Of a DNA stretch of 64,000 nucleotides, positions 34,880 through 43,305 are shown piece after piece (positions within the stretch are counted from its first letter, which is position 1; each line of letters starts with the position of its first letter). Source of the stretch: Saccharopolyspora hordei. Its GTDB lineage: Bacteria; Actinomycetota; Actinomycetes; Mycobacteriales; Pseudonocardiaceae. The stretch lies in the NCBI RefSeq assembly GCF_013410345.1, contig NZ_JACCFJ010000001.1:4754501-4818500 (forward strand), given 5' to 3'. Under the pieces are notes generated by a model, which was not told where the DNA came from, ran no database searches, and saw only the letters and a list, made by a program, of their open reading frames with translations. Made by a program: the position numbers and the translations under genes.

Positions 34880-35301
34880 GAGCGGTCGCCACTCGGGTCA
34901 CGCGCGCCTCGGTAACGGTCGACGGAGTGGTCGTCGGCAAGATCGAAGAGCCCGGGCTGTTGGTGCTATTGGGCGTGACGCATTCCGACGGTCGTGAAGA
35001 AGCCAGCAAAATGGCGCGCAAACTGCATGAGATTCGCGCGTTGCGCGACGAGGAGTCCTGTGCCACGACCGGGGCACCGCTGCTCGTCGTCAGCCAGTTC
35101 ACGCTCTACGGCTCCACCCGCAAGGGGCGCCGCCCGTCGTGGACCGGGGCCGCGCGCCCGGAGCACGCCGAACCGCTGGTCGAGGCGGTCGTGGCGGAGC
35201 TGCGCGAGCGGGGCGCCCGGGTCGAGACCGGGGTGTTCGGAGCCATGATGTCGGTGGAGAGCGTCAACGACGGACCATTCACCCTCTTGGTTGAGGTGTA
35301 A
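34876..35301 (+). CDS. dtd: D-aminoacyl-tRNA deacylase
   Basis: The 141-aa homodimeric enzyme hydrolyses D-aminoacyl-tRNA (and Gly-tRNA-Ala), preventing D-residue incorporation. The catalytic SQFTLYG and the cross-subunit gate NDGPFTLLVE (cis Gly-Pro) are present, as are RVTRASVTVDG and DTRKGRRPS-like STRKGRRPSW. ATG 34876 overlaps the methyltransferase stop by 4 bp and GGAGGG lies 9 bp upstream. Base composition is somewhat AT-richer in its first 150 bp than in neighbours. Confidence 0.94.
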   Translation: MRAVATRVTRASVTVDGVVVGKIEEPGLLVLLGVTHSDGREEASKMARKLHEIRALRDEESCATTGAPLLVVSQFTLYGSTRKGRRPSWTGAARPEHAEPLVEAVVAELRERGARVETGVFGAMMSVESVNDGPFTLLVEV

Positions 35302-35387
35302 ATGACGTAACGGGGCTCCTCAGGAAATTCTCAGGCTTGGCGGCGCAACGGGTGTGACCGCCATGACGTCTCCTGGTCGAGAACTCC

Positions 35388-35416
35388 GGGAACGAATTCG
35401 GGACGCCGTTCGTTTT
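35388..35416 (+). promoter_or_regulatory. ECF-type (SigE/SigH-like) promoter candidate for sigB
   Basis: GGGAAC (35388-35393), 17 bp, CGTTTT (35411-35416). The M. tuberculosis sigB gene is known to be read from a GGAAC...CGTT promoter by SigE/SigH. Start would be near 35423, leaving a leader of about 170 nt with a hairpin. Confidence 0.6.
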
Positions 35417-35444
35417 CCAGGTACCGATGCTTCGACGGCCATGC

Positions 35445-35469
35445 CGATCGGTGCCGGGGGCACCGATCG
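35445..35469 (+). promoter_or_regulatory. Leader hairpin upstream of sigB
   Basis: CGATCGGTG (35445-35453) pairs with CACCGATCG (35461-35469); C35454 and G35460 can add a tenth pair. It lies within the predicted sigB 5' leader, 125 nt before the start codon, with no T-run, so it may be a regulatory structure or an operator dyad. Confidence 0.4.
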
Positions 35470-35594
35470 ACACATCCGTGGGAGATGTCGACGCGCAAGC
35501 CCGTTACCACGAGCGTACGCGTCATCCGCACCGCGCAACGACGCGCGAGCGTGTGAATTGCGCCCGCCAAGCCAGCCCGTCAGGGAGGGAGCAC

Positions 35595-36566
35595 ATGACC
35601 GTCCCGCAGACCACCACGCCAGACGTCACCGTCGCCGAGGAACTGGACACCCAGGGCCCATCGGCTGACCTGGTGCGCGTCTACCTCAACGGCATCGGGC
35701 GCACCGCGTTGCTCACCGCGCAGGAAGAGGTCGACCTCGCCAAGCGGATCGAGGCCGGGGTGTTCGCCAAGCACCTGCTGGAGACCAGCGACGACCTCAC
35801 CCCCGAGCGGCGTGCGGACCTGAACGCCGTGGTCCGGGACGGCCGCCGTGCCAAGAACCACCTGATGGAGGCCAACCTTCGCCTGGTGGTCAGCCTGGCC
35901 AAGCGCTACACCGGTCGCGGCATGCCGCTGCTGGACCTGATCCAGGAGGGCAACCTGGGCCTGATCCGCGCGGTGGAGAAGTTCGACTACACCAAGGGCT
36001 TCAAGTTCTCCACCTACGCCACGTGGTGGATCCGGCAGGCCATCACGCGCGGCATGGCTGACCAGAGCCGCACCATCCGGCTGCCCGTCCACCTGGTCGA
36101 GCAGGTCAACAAGCTGGCGCGCATCAAGCGCGACCTGCACCAGAAGCTCGGCCGGGAGGCCACCGACGAGGAGCTGTCCGAAGAGGCGGGCATGCCCGTC
36201 GAGAAGATCAACGACCTGATGGACCACTCCCGCGACCCGGTCAGCCTGGACATGCCGGTCGGTGCCGAGGAGGACGCCCCGCTCGGCGACTTCATCGAGG
36301 ACGCCGAGTCCGCGGACGCGGAGAACACGGTGATCTCCGGCTTCCTCCAGGACGACCTGCGCCGCGTGCTGGCCACGCTGGAGGAGCGGGAGCAGGCGGT
36401 GATCCGGATGCGCTACGGCCTCGACGACGGCCAGCCGCGCACCCTGGACCAGATCGGGAAGGCCTTCGGCCTGTCCCGGGAGCGGGTCCGGCAGATCGAG
36501 CGCGAGGTCATGTCCAAGCTCCGGCAGGGTGACCGCGCCGATCGCCTGCGCGCCTACGCGAGCTGA
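35595..36566 (+). CDS. sigB: RNA polymerase sigma factor SigB (principal-like, stress)
   Basis: The 323-aa group 2 sigma factor lacks the long SigA N-terminus. Region 1.2 starts [17 protein letters not shown] at about residue 25. Region 2 is nearly identical to SigA ([28 protein letters not shown]) and region 4 has [20 protein letters not shown]. It therefore reads SigA-like promoters. ATG 35595 has GGGAGGG at 35583-35589. Unlike in mycobacteria, ideR is not next door but about 12.6 kb downstream. A hairpin terminator starts 3 bp after the stop. Confidence 0.95.
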   Translation: MTVPQTTTPDVTVAEELDTQGPSADLVRVYLNGIGRTALLTAQEEVDLAKRIEAGVFAKHLLETSDDLTPERRADLNAVVRDGRRAKNHLMEANLRLVVSLAKRYTGRGMPLLDLIQEGNLGLIRAVEKFDYTKGFKFSTYATWWIRQAITRGMADQSRTIRLPVHLVEQVNKLARIKRDLHQKLGREATDEELSEEAGMPVEKINDLMDHSRDPVSLDMPVGAEEDAPLGDFIEDAESADAENTVISGFLQDDLRRVLATLEEREQAVIRMRYGLDDGQPRTLDQIGKAFGLSRERVRQIEREVMSKLRQGDRADRLRAYAS

Positions 36567-36568
36567 GC

Positions 36569-36590
36569 CGGGGCCGGACTCCCGGCCCCG
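36569..36590 (+). terminator. Terminator after sigB
   Basis: CGGGGCCGG (36569-36577) pairs with CCGGCCCCG (36582-36590), loop ACTC. Confidence 0.7.
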
Positions 36591-36748
36591 CGGTGCCGCC
36601 CAACCCCCGGTGGTGTGATGCCACCAGGGGGCCTGGCAGACCGAGCGCCCGTTTCCACCCGGTTGGCTCGTTGACCTCGTGCCCGGGGTCGGGCCAGCCT
36701 GTGGGTCGCGGGCGCTTCGCACTTCGCGGTGTTCGCACCGCCTCCCCC

Positions 36749-36814
36749 GGGAGGTCGGGGTCGTCGTCTGGACGGGTCCGACCTCCCGACCTCGTACGGC
36801 GTTCCGCGGAACGC
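36749..36814. repeat. Cluster of dyads between sigB and the esterase gene
   Basis: A 10-bp inverted repeat GGGAGGTCGG (36749-36758) / CCGACCTCCC (36778-36787) is followed by a perfect 16-bp palindrome GCGTTCCGCGGAACGC (36799-36814). Both lie between convergent genes. The first could back up sigB termination. The second resembles a protein-binding dyad, but no promoter points at it. Confidence 0.5.
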
Positions 36815-36821
36815 TGACCAG

Positions 36822-36852
36822 ACGGCCCGCCCCTGCGCCAGGGACGGGCCGT
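36822..36852 (-). terminator. Terminator after the carboxylesterase gene
   Basis: 14-bp arms at 36822-36835 and 36839-36852 with one C/A mismatch and a 3-base loop. It lies 8 bp from the minus-strand stop at 36860. Confidence 0.7.
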
Positions 36853-36859
36853 TCACGTG

Positions 36860-38350
36860 TCAGAACACGCCGTCCCAGACGGTCCGCTCACCCGGAGCCG
36901 GGTCGTGGACGAGGCGGGGTCGCTCGTCGAAGCGCTGGACCGGCCTGCTGACCAGGTCGTAGGCGGGCCAGCCCGGCTCGCCCGCGGCGACGAAGGACAC
37001 CCAGGCCGCGTGCATCGCCTCCGCCAGCGACTGGGGCGGGGTCGGCCCGGTGAGCTGCTGGAACCGCGGGGAGTCGAGCAGGTCGAAGACGAACGGCACC
37101 TCCAGGTAGTGGCAGGCCCCCAGCAGGCCGTCGAACTGCGGGGAGCGCCAGGCGAAGTCGTACAGGTAGGTCGTCGAGCCCGTCCTCGCCCGCGCCTCGG
37201 CCAGGCGGTAGGACGGCGCCCGGTACCACCAGTCCCGTTGCAGCAGCGCCAGCAGGTCGCCCGCGGCCGCCCCCGGGTTGCCCTCCCGGTAGACCGCGAG
37301 GGCGCGCTCCACCGGGAGCTCGTAGAGCCGCGCGGCCTCCGCCAGCACCTCGTCGGTGGTCCGGCCGAGGCCGCCGAACGGGACCAGCGACAGACGTCCT
37401 TCTTCGGCGTTGCTGCCGATCAGCACGTCGACGTCCGCCCCCGCCCCCGCCGCGACCTCGTCGAGGGGGTTCGCCGGCAGGACCTGACCGTCGACCACCG
37501 GCTTCCACGCGGTCACCCGAGATCCCGGCTCGCCGTTCCAGCGGCGCGGATCGGGGTGGGCGGCCAGCTCGGCGGCCACCCCGTCCAGGGCCCTCAGCAG
37601 CCGGGGCATCGGCACGGCCGCGATCGCCTCCCGGGTCGGCGGGACACCCAGGACGCCGGCCAGGACCCGCCCGACGTGGTGCGCCGTCTCCGGGTCGACC
37701 ACGGCGTTCCCCGCGCCGCTCTGCAGGATCGCGCGCCGGAACAGGCCGCGGGCGCGGGGCGCGGTGAGCAGCATGCCGACGAACATCGCCCCGGACGACT
37801 GGCCGGCGATGGTGACGTTGTCCGGGTCGCCGCCGAACGCCGCGATGTTGTCCTGCACCCACTCCAGGGCGGCGACCTGGTCGAGCAGGCCGAGGTTGAC
37901 GACGCCGTCGTCGAGGTGCAGGAAGCCCTCCACGCCGAGCCGGTAGTTGAGCGTCACGCAGACCACCCCGTCGCGCGCGAACCGGCTGCCGTCGTAGCCG
38001 ACGCTGCTGCCGCCCTCCATCCCGCCGCCGTGGAGCCACACCAGCACGGGGTGACCGGCCGCGCCGAGGTCGCTGGTCCACACGTTGAGGTTCAGGCAGT
38101 CCTCGCCGGGGACGGTCGGGTACTGCAGGTCCAGCTCCGGGGGCAGCGCGAAGGCGGGCTGGGGCGCGGTGGGCCCGTAGGTGAGGGCGTCGCGCACTCC
38201 CGTCCAGGGCTGCGCCGGTCGGGGTGGGCGGAACCGGTCCTCCCCGATCGGCGGCCTCGCGTACGGGACGCCCAGGAAGCGGTGGATGCCCGCGACCGTG
38301 CGGCCGCGGACGGCACCGGAGCGGAGCTGGACGACGGGACCTGCGCTCAT
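36860..38350 (-). CDS. Carboxylesterase type B
   Basis: The 496-aa alpha/beta hydrolase of the cholinesterase/para-nitrobenzyl esterase family shows GVPYARPPIG, GEDCLNLNV, the oxyanion HGGG (107-110) and the nucleophile elbow GQSSGA (Ser185), where Gln replaces the usual Glu. The acid and base lie further on (GSNAEEG; GACHYLEVPFVF with the His). No signal peptide, so intracellular. ATG 38350 was chosen over an upstream ATG that gives a poor N-terminus. About 110 bp upstream a perfect dyad overlaps a candidate promoter, suggesting control by a TetR-like repressor. Confidence 0.92.
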   Translation of the reverse strand: MSAGPVVQLRSGAVRGRTVAGIHRFLGVPYARPPIGEDRFRPPRPAQPWTGVRDALTYGPTAPQPAFALPPELDLQYPTVPGEDCLNLNVWTSDLGAAGHPVLVWLHGGGMEGGSSVGYDGSRFARDGVVCVTLNYRLGVEGFLHLDDGVVNLGLLDQVAALEWVQDNIAAFGGDPDNVTIAGQSSGAMFVGMLLTAPRARGLFRRAILQSGAGNAVVDPETAHHVGRVLAGVLGVPPTREAIAAVPMPRLLRALDGVAAELAAHPDPRRWNGEPGSRVTAWKPVVDGQVLPANPLDEVAAGAGADVDVLIGSNAEEGRLSLVPFGGLGRTTDEVLAEAARLYELPVERALAVYREGNPGAAAGDLLALLQRDWWYRAPSYRLAEARARTGSTTYLYDFAWRSPQFDGLLGACHYLEVPFVFDLLDSPRFQQLTGPTPPQSLAEAMHAAWVSFVAAGEPGWPAYDLVSRPVQRFDERPRLVHDPAPGERTVWDGVF

Positions 38351-38450
38351 GCCGGCGACCGCCCGCACCGCTCGATCACCGCGATGGTCGACACGACACC
38401 TCCTCCGGCCACGCACGCATGGCCTCACGCCGTGAGTTCCTGCCGCCGAC

Positions 38451-38470
38451 AGCATAACTTACGTCGTAAG
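38451..38470 (-). promoter_or_regulatory. Promoter/operator candidate of the carboxylesterase gene
   Basis: CTTACGTCGTAAG (38458-38470) is a perfect dyad with a 1-base centre. On the minus strand it lies just upstream of TATGCT (38456 to 38451), a good -10, so bound repressor would block the spacer/-35 region. The AT-rich patch stands out against its GC-rich flanks. Confidence 0.6.
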
Positions 38471-38560
38471 AATCTGGTTCGGTTCGCCGTGCTCGAACAC
38501 GAACGGCCTGGTCACCCCCGTGTCGGGAGGACCAGGCCGTCCGGTCAGGCAGCGGGGCGG

Positions 38561-39289
38561 TCAGGCTCCGCCCGCGAACTTCTGGCGCCACCGGGTCAGC
38601 TCGTCCTCCGCCGCGCCGTGGGCCCGCAGCCAGCCCGCCGCCCGGTCCTCGTAGCGGGCGAAGGTGGCGAGCACGCTCTCGATCGCCTCCGTGGGGGTCG
38701 ACATCAGCTCCCGGACCTGCTCCTCGTCCACCCCGGGCGGCAGCACCGGGGCGGCGTCGAGCCGCTGCAGCACCTTGAACATGTTCTGGTCGGTGACCGC
38801 GTAGTCGGCCACGATGGCGTCGTCGCGCACCCCGGCCGCGCTCAGCAGCATCGCCGCCGACACGCCCGTGCGGTCCTTGCCCGCCGCGCAGTGGATGAGC
38901 GCCGGGCCGTCCGCCTCCAGCACGGTGCGGAACACCTCGACCAGCTTCTTCGCCGCGCCCTGGACGATCGACTGGTAGAGCTTGGTCAGGTCGTGCGCCG
39001 AGTCGTCGACCTCGACGTCGGCGTGCCGGAGGTCCTCCAGCAGCGGGATGCTGCGCACCTCCGCGACACCGGACAGCGGGTGCTCCTCGCCCTCCGTCTC
39101 CCACGAGTCGCGCAGGTCCACCACCACCGCCGGCGGCCAGCTGGGCATGCCCTCCGGCTCGCGGTCGCCGCGGTGCGGGGCGTCACTCCGGTACACCACG
39201 CCCGGGCGTGTCATCGCACCGTCGCCGATGGGCTGACCGCCCAGGTCGCGCAGGTTGACCAGCCGGTCCAGCGGATCCGTCGTCGACAA
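38561..39289 (-). CDS. Tyrosine-protein phosphatase (DSP/PtpB-like)
   Basis: The 242-aa phosphatase has NLRDLGGQPIGDG, typical of the bacterial Y_phosphatase3 family, and the P-loop HCAAGKDRTG with Cys134 and Arg140. The Asp-rich VVDLRDSWE forms the second strand. PtpB-type members act on phosphotyrosine and phosphoinositides. The start is TTG 39289: GGAGG lies five bases upstream and no ATG/GTG is available nearby that fits the family N-terminus. No secretion signal. It lies upstream of the esterase gene on the same strand, 210 bp apart. Confidence 0.9.
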   Translation of the reverse strand: MSTTDPLDRLVNLRDLGGQPIGDGAMTRPGVVYRSDAPHRGDREPEGMPSWPPAVVVDLRDSWETEGEEHPLSGVAEVRSIPLLEDLRHADVEVDDSAHDLTKLYQSIVQGAAKKLVEVFRTVLEADGPALIHCAAGKDRTGVSAAMLLSAAGVRDDAIVADYAVTDQNMFKVLQRLDAAPVLPPGVDEEQVRELMSTPTEAIESVLATFARYEDRAAGWLRAHGAAEDELTRWRQKFAGGA

Positions 39290-39423
39290 AGTGACCTCCG
39301 TGGCGTTGGGCACCGTGCGGTGCGGCGACGAGTACGCCAGCAAGCGTCCCAGGTGGCACGCCCGACCGGAACGGGATCCGTCACACCTGGCCCTCCCCCC
39401 GTGGACGCGGTGATCCACCACGC

Positions 39424-39447
39424 GGTTACATGGGGCATCGCGTAACC
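39424..39447 (+). promoter_or_regulatory. Possible promoter with dyad upstream of fumarase
   Basis: GGTTAC (39424-39429) and GTAACC (39442-39447) form a dyad with a 12-bp spacer. TTACAT (39426-39431) inside the left half is a possible -10. Low confidence. Confidence 0.3.
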
Positions 39448-39472
39448 CGAACGCGCGCAAAGGAGCCGCGAC

Positions 39473-41128
39473 GTGACCACCACGAAGTTCGATTTCACCG
39501 AGGTACTGCCGCTCGGCCCCGACGACACCGAATACCGGCTCGTCACCGACGAGGGTGTTCGCGTGGTCGAGGCGGCGGGGCGGCGCTTCCTCGAAGTCGA
39601 GCCGAGCACGCTCACCGCCCTGGCGACCGAGGCGATCAAGGACATCCAGCACCTGCTGCGCCCGTCGCACCTGGCCCAGCTGCGTGCGATCATCGACGAC
39701 CCGGAGGCCAGCCCCAACGACCGGTTCGTGGCGACCGACCTGCTGCGCAACGCGTGCGTCTCGGCCGGTGGCGTGCTGCCGATGTGCCAGGACACCGGCA
39801 CCGCGATCGTGATCGGCAAGCGCACCGAGTCCGTGCTCACCGGTGGTCAGGACGAAGAGGCTCTGTCCCGCGGCATCTTCGACGCCTACCAGGACCTGAA
39901 CCTGCGCTACTCCCAGATGGCCCCGCTGACCTTCTGGGACGAGCGCAACACCGGCACCAACCTGCCCGCCCAGATCGAGCTCTACAACAAGGCCGGCACC
40001 GACCCGGTCTACGAGTTCCTGTTCATGGCCAAGGGCGGGGGCAGTGCGAACAAGACCTTCCTGTACCAGGAGACCAAGGCGCTGCTGAACCCGACGCGGC
40101 TCGGCCGGTTCCTGGAGGAGAAGCTGCGGTCGCTGGGCACCGCGGCCTGCCCGCCCTACCACCTGGCGATCGTGGTCGGCGGCATGTCCGCCGAGTACAA
40201 CCTCAAGGTCGCCAAGCTGGCCTCCGCCCGCTACCTCGACGGGCTGCCGCGCGAGGGCTCGCCGTCCGGGCACGCGCTGCGCGACGTCGAGATGGAGCAG
40301 CAGGTCCTGGAGATGACCCGGCAGTTCGGCATCGGCGCGCAGTTCGGCGGCAAGTACTTCTGCCACGACGTGCGGGTGATCCGGCTGCCGCGGCACGGCG
40401 CGTCGCTGCCGGTGGGCGTCGCGGTGTCCTGCTCGGCCGACCGCCAGGCCAAGGCCAAGATCACCCCGGAGGGCGTGTTCCTGGAGCAGCTGGAGCGCGA
40501 CCCGGCCCGCTTCCTGCCGGACGTGGTCGACGAGCAGCTGTCCGACGAGGTCGTCAAGATCGACCTCAACCGCCCGATGGACGAGATCCGCGCCGAGCTG
40601 TCCAAGCTGCCGGTCAAGACCCGGGTGTCGCTGACCGGGCCGCTGGTGGTGGCGCGGGACATCGCGCACGCCAAGATCGCCGAGCGGCTCGAGGCCGGCG
40701 AACCGATGCCCGAGTACATGCGCAACCACCCGGTGTACTACGCGGGCCCGGCCAAGACGCCGGACGGCTACGCCTCCGGCTCCTTCGGGCCCACCACCGC
40801 GGGCCGGATGGACGCCTACGTGGAGCAGTTCCAGGCCGCGGGCGGCTCGCTGGTCATGCTGGCCAAGGGCAACCGGTCGGCGAAGGTGACCGAGTCGTGC
40901 CGCAAGCACGGCGGCTTCTACCTCGGCTCCATCGGCGGGCCCGCCGCCCGGCTGGCGCAGGACTGCATCCGCAAGGTCGAGGTGCTGGAGTACCCGGAGC
41001 TCGGCATGGAAGCGGTCTGGCGCATCGAGGTCGAGGACTTCCCGGCCTTCGTCGTGGTCGACGACAAGGGCGAGGACTTCTTCGCCGAAGCCACCAAGCC
41101 GGTCCTGCAGATCTCCTTCGCCCGCTGA
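39473..41128 (+). CDS. Class I (iron-sulfur) fumarate hydratase
   Basis: The 551-aa enzyme interconverts fumarate and malate in the TCA cycle using a [4Fe-4S] cluster. The N-terminal alpha domain has cluster cysteines in [20 protein letters not shown] and a later ESCRKHGG; the beta domain has [10 protein letters not shown] and [13 protein letters not shown]. Both domains are fused as in E. coli FumA/FumB. Start GTG 39473 has AAGGAG at 39461-39466. The cluster makes it sensitive to iron limitation and oxidants, which fits the general iron/stress context of the region, but no IdeR box was seen. Confidence 0.93.
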   Translation: MTTTKFDFTEVLPLGPDDTEYRLVTDEGVRVVEAAGRRFLEVEPSTLTALATEAIKDIQHLLRPSHLAQLRAIIDDPEASPNDRFVATDLLRNACVSAGGVLPMCQDTGTAIVIGKRTESVLTGGQDEEALSRGIFDAYQDLNLRYSQMAPLTFWDERNTGTNLPAQIELYNKAGTDPVYEFLFMAKGGGSANKTFLYQETKALLNPTRLGRFLEEKLRSLGTAACPPYHLAIVVGGMSAEYNLKVAKLASARYLDGLPREGSPSGHALRDVEMEQQVLEMTRQFGIGAQFGGKYFCHDVRVIRLPRHGASLPVGVAVSCSADRQAKAKITPEGVFLEQLERDPARFLPDVVDEQLSDEVVKIDLNRPMDEIRAELSKLPVKTRVSLTGPLVVARDIAHAKIAERLEAGEPMPEYMRNHPVYYAGPAKTPDGYASGSFGPTTAGRMDAYVEQFQAAGGSLVMLAKGNRSAKVTESCRKHGGFYLGSIGGPAARLAQDCIRKVEVLEYPELGMEAVWRIEVEDFPAFVVVDDKGEDFFAEATKPVLQISFAR

Positions 41129-41278
41129 GCCCGCCCGGTCGCGGCCGGGGACGCGGTGCGCGAGCACCGAGGGTCGTGCTCGCGCACCGCGCGGCGCCGG
41201 GCGCGACCACCCCGGCACCGGCGGTCCTCGTCAGCGCGACGGGAGCGTCCGAGTGACCGCCCAGCTCTGGCAGTGGTG

Positions 41279-41330
41279 AAACACCACGTTTCCCGCAGGA
41301 GCCCCACCTCCTGCGGGAAACGCGGTGTTT
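41279..41330. terminator. 23-bp inverted repeat, bidirectional terminator
   Basis: Arms 41279-41301 and 41308-41330 match at 22 of 23 positions, loop CCCCAC. The outer ends AAACACC/GGTGTTT give A/T tails in both directions. It lies between the convergent fumarase and lipoprotein genes. Confidence 0.85.
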
Positions 41331-41381
41331 CCGGTCAGCTGCTGGTTCTCATGGGCAGGTTCTTCCTCGTCGCACCGGCGG

Positions 41382-41837
41382 TCAGCGCGGCACCTTCACG
41401 TCGCGCTGCTCCAGCACGATCTTCCGTCCCTCGACCGGCGCGTCGAGGCGCACGGCGACCGGCGGGTAGCGCAGGTCCATGGTGCAGATCCCGGGCGGGT
41501 CCGGGGTCTCCTCCACCAGCACGACCTTGACGTGGTCGGCGGTCTGCTCGGCCGCTTCGGCGTGCACCGTGCTGCAGCCGCCCTCCTGGCCGGTCGCGAC
41601 CACGACGGTGCCGCCGTCCTGGGTCCAGACCTTGGTCGGGTAGCTCTTCGGCAGCGCCGAGGTGTCGAGCTGGGACTCGGCCACCGGCGTGCGTTCGGTC
41701 TCCGGTTTCGGCTCCACCGGGCCGGGCGGTGCCGGCGGCTGGCCACCGAAACCCACTTCGTCGTTCGGCTGCTGGGCGCAGGCGGCGAGAGCCAGGAGCA
41801 GAGCCCCCGCACCCACTGCGGTGTGTAGGCGTCTCAT
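41382..41837 (-). CDS. Putative lipoprotein
   Basis: The 151-aa secreted lipoprotein has a signal peptide MRRLHTAVGAGALLLALAAC with lipobox LALAAC, so cleavage before Cys20 and lipid anchoring are expected. A Pro-rich linker (QPPAPPGPVEPKP) leads to a small domain with VWTQDGGTVVVATGQEGG and two further cysteines (about 88 and 118) that may form a disulfide. No family is recognised. It converges with the fumarase gene and is divergent from the YeeE-type transporter. Confidence 0.85.
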   Translation of the reverse strand: MRRLHTAVGAGALLLALAACAQQPNDEVGFGGQPPAPPGPVEPKPETERTPVAESQLDTSALPKSYPTKVWTQDGGTVVVATGQEGGCSTVHAEAAEQTADHVKVVLVEETPDPPGICTMDLRYPPVAVRLDAPVEGRKIVLEQRDVKVPR

Positions 41838-41990
41838 GCCCTAGGGACGGAGGGGGTGGCGCACGGGGTTGCGCGGGAACCTGATCAATTTTTCCGCCCG
41901 GTCTTTCCCACAGTCCGGGACCGGTGGTGATCACCCGCCCGAACGTGGTTTCGTCGGTGCGTTCGACTCCCAGCACTGGAGTGTCTCCGA

Positions 41991-43238
41991 ATGTCCACCA
42001 CAGCCACTTCCGCCACGCAGAGAACCGCCCCGCCGCAACAGGCGCAGGGCGGGGTGCAGTGGGTCCCGCTGACCGTCGGCGTGCTCGCCGCCGTGGCGCT
42101 GGTGATCGCCGCGGCCCTCGTGGTCGGGGTGAAGTCCGCCGTGCTGGCCGGGCTCGGCCTCGCGCTCGGCCTGACCCTGTTCCACTCCCGCTTCGGCTTC
42201 ACCTCGGCCTGGCGCCAGCTGGTCTCCGTCGGGCAGACCGAGGGGATCCGCGCGCACCTGCTCATGCTGGGCGCGGCGTCGGTCCTGTTCGCCCCGATCC
42301 TGGCCGGTGGCGTGACCTTCTTCGGCGGCGAGACGGAGGGCAACGTCTCCCCCGTCGGCCTGGGCGTGGTCGTCGGTGCGGTGCTGTTCGGCATCGGCAT
42401 GCAGCTGGGCGGCGCGTGCGCCTCGGGCACGCTGTTCGCCGTCGGCGGCGGCAACACCCTGCTGGTCATCACGCTGCTGTCGTTCATCACCGGTTCCGTG
42501 GTGGGTGCCCTGCACTTCCCGCTGTGGACCTCCGACGCGATCACCCTCGGCTCCTTCTCGCTGGCCGAGGACACCGGGCTGGGCTACTTCGGCGCGCTGG
42601 TCGTCCAGCTGGCCGTGCTCGGCGCCATCGGCTTCGTCGCGGTCCGCTGGGCCCGCCGCCACGACGCTCCCCCCGCCGGGCGCCCGCCGACGTCCCGCGG
42701 GCTGTGGCGGGTGCTGCGCGGCTCGTGGCCGCTGTGGGTCGGCGCGCTGCTGCTGGCCGCGCTCAACGCCGTCGTGCTGCTGACCCGCGGTTCGCCGTGG
42801 GGCATCACCTCGGCCTTCGTCCTGTGGGGTTCGAAGGTGCTGCAGGCGGTCGGCGTGGACGTGGCGAGCTGGCCCTACTGGCAGGGCGAGCGCGCCGAGC
42901 AGCTGGCCGGTCCGCTGCTGGCCGACTCCACCACGGTGCTGGACTTCGGGATCATCGTCGGCGCCCTGGTCGCCTCCGCCGCGTCGGGCGCGTTCGTGCT
43001 GGCCAAGCGGCTGCCGGCGAAGGCGGTGCTGGCCGCGGTGATCGGCGGGCTGCTGATGGGCTACGGCGCGCGCCTCGCCTACGGCTGCAACATCGGCGCC
43101 TACTTCTCCGGCATCGCGTCGTTCTCGCTGCACGGCTGGCTGTGGGGGCTGATGGCCCTGGTCGGCACCTGGATCGGGCTGAAGCTGCGCCCGCTGTTCG
43201 GGCTGGCCGTCCCCAAGCCGAGCGACTCGGTCTGCTGA
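41991..43238 (+). CDS. YeeE/YedE-family sulfur-compound transporter
   Basis: The 415-aa membrane protein has about ten to twelve hydrophobic segments arranged as two homologous halves. Each half holds the conserved cysteine motif: GGACASGTLF in the first and YGARLAYGCNIGAYFSG in the second. These cysteines relay thiosulfate (or another sulfur species) through the membrane in YeeE. No TusA/YeeD partner is adjacent. Rhodanese-type sulfurtransferase is encoded 5 kb away at 48193. ATG 41991 with GGAG nine bases upstream. A terminator follows. Confidence 0.9.
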   Translation: MSTTATSATQRTAPPQQAQGGVQWVPLTVGVLAAVALVIAAALVVGVKSAVLAGLGLALGLTLFHSRFGFTSAWRQLVSVGQTEGIRAHLLMLGAASVLFAPILAGGVTFFGGETEGNVSPVGLGVVVGAVLFGIGMQLGGACASGTLFAVGGGNTLLVITLLSFITGSVVGALHFPLWTSDAITLGSFSLAEDTGLGYFGALVVQLAVLGAIGFVAVRWARRHDAPPAGRPPTSRGLWRVLRGSWPLWVGALLLAALNAVVLLTRGSPWGITSAFVLWGSKVLQAVGVDVASWPYWQGERAEQLAGPLLADSTTVLDFGIIVGALVASAASGAFVLAKRLPAKAVLAAVIGGLLMGYGARLAYGCNIGAYFSGIASFSLHGWLWGLMALVGTWIGLKLRPLFGLAVPKPSDSVC

Positions 43239-43259
43239 GCGTTCCGCGACCGGAGTCCG

Positions 43260-43292
43260 CAGGGGCGGGTGGGCACGACCCACCCGCCCCTG
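43260..43292. terminator. Bidirectional terminator
   Basis: Perfect 14-bp stem CAGGGGCGGGTGGG / CCCACCCGCCCCTG around CACGA, between the transporter gene and the convergent hydrolase gene. Confidence 0.8.
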
Positions 43293-43305
43293 TTCGCGTC
43301 TGCCG

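Noticed and set aside
41875..41903. ECF-type promoter before the YeeE transporter (GGGAAC at 41875)
   Set aside because: The matching -10 is poor (CGGTCT at shifted spacing), unlike the two sites at 24421 and 35388.
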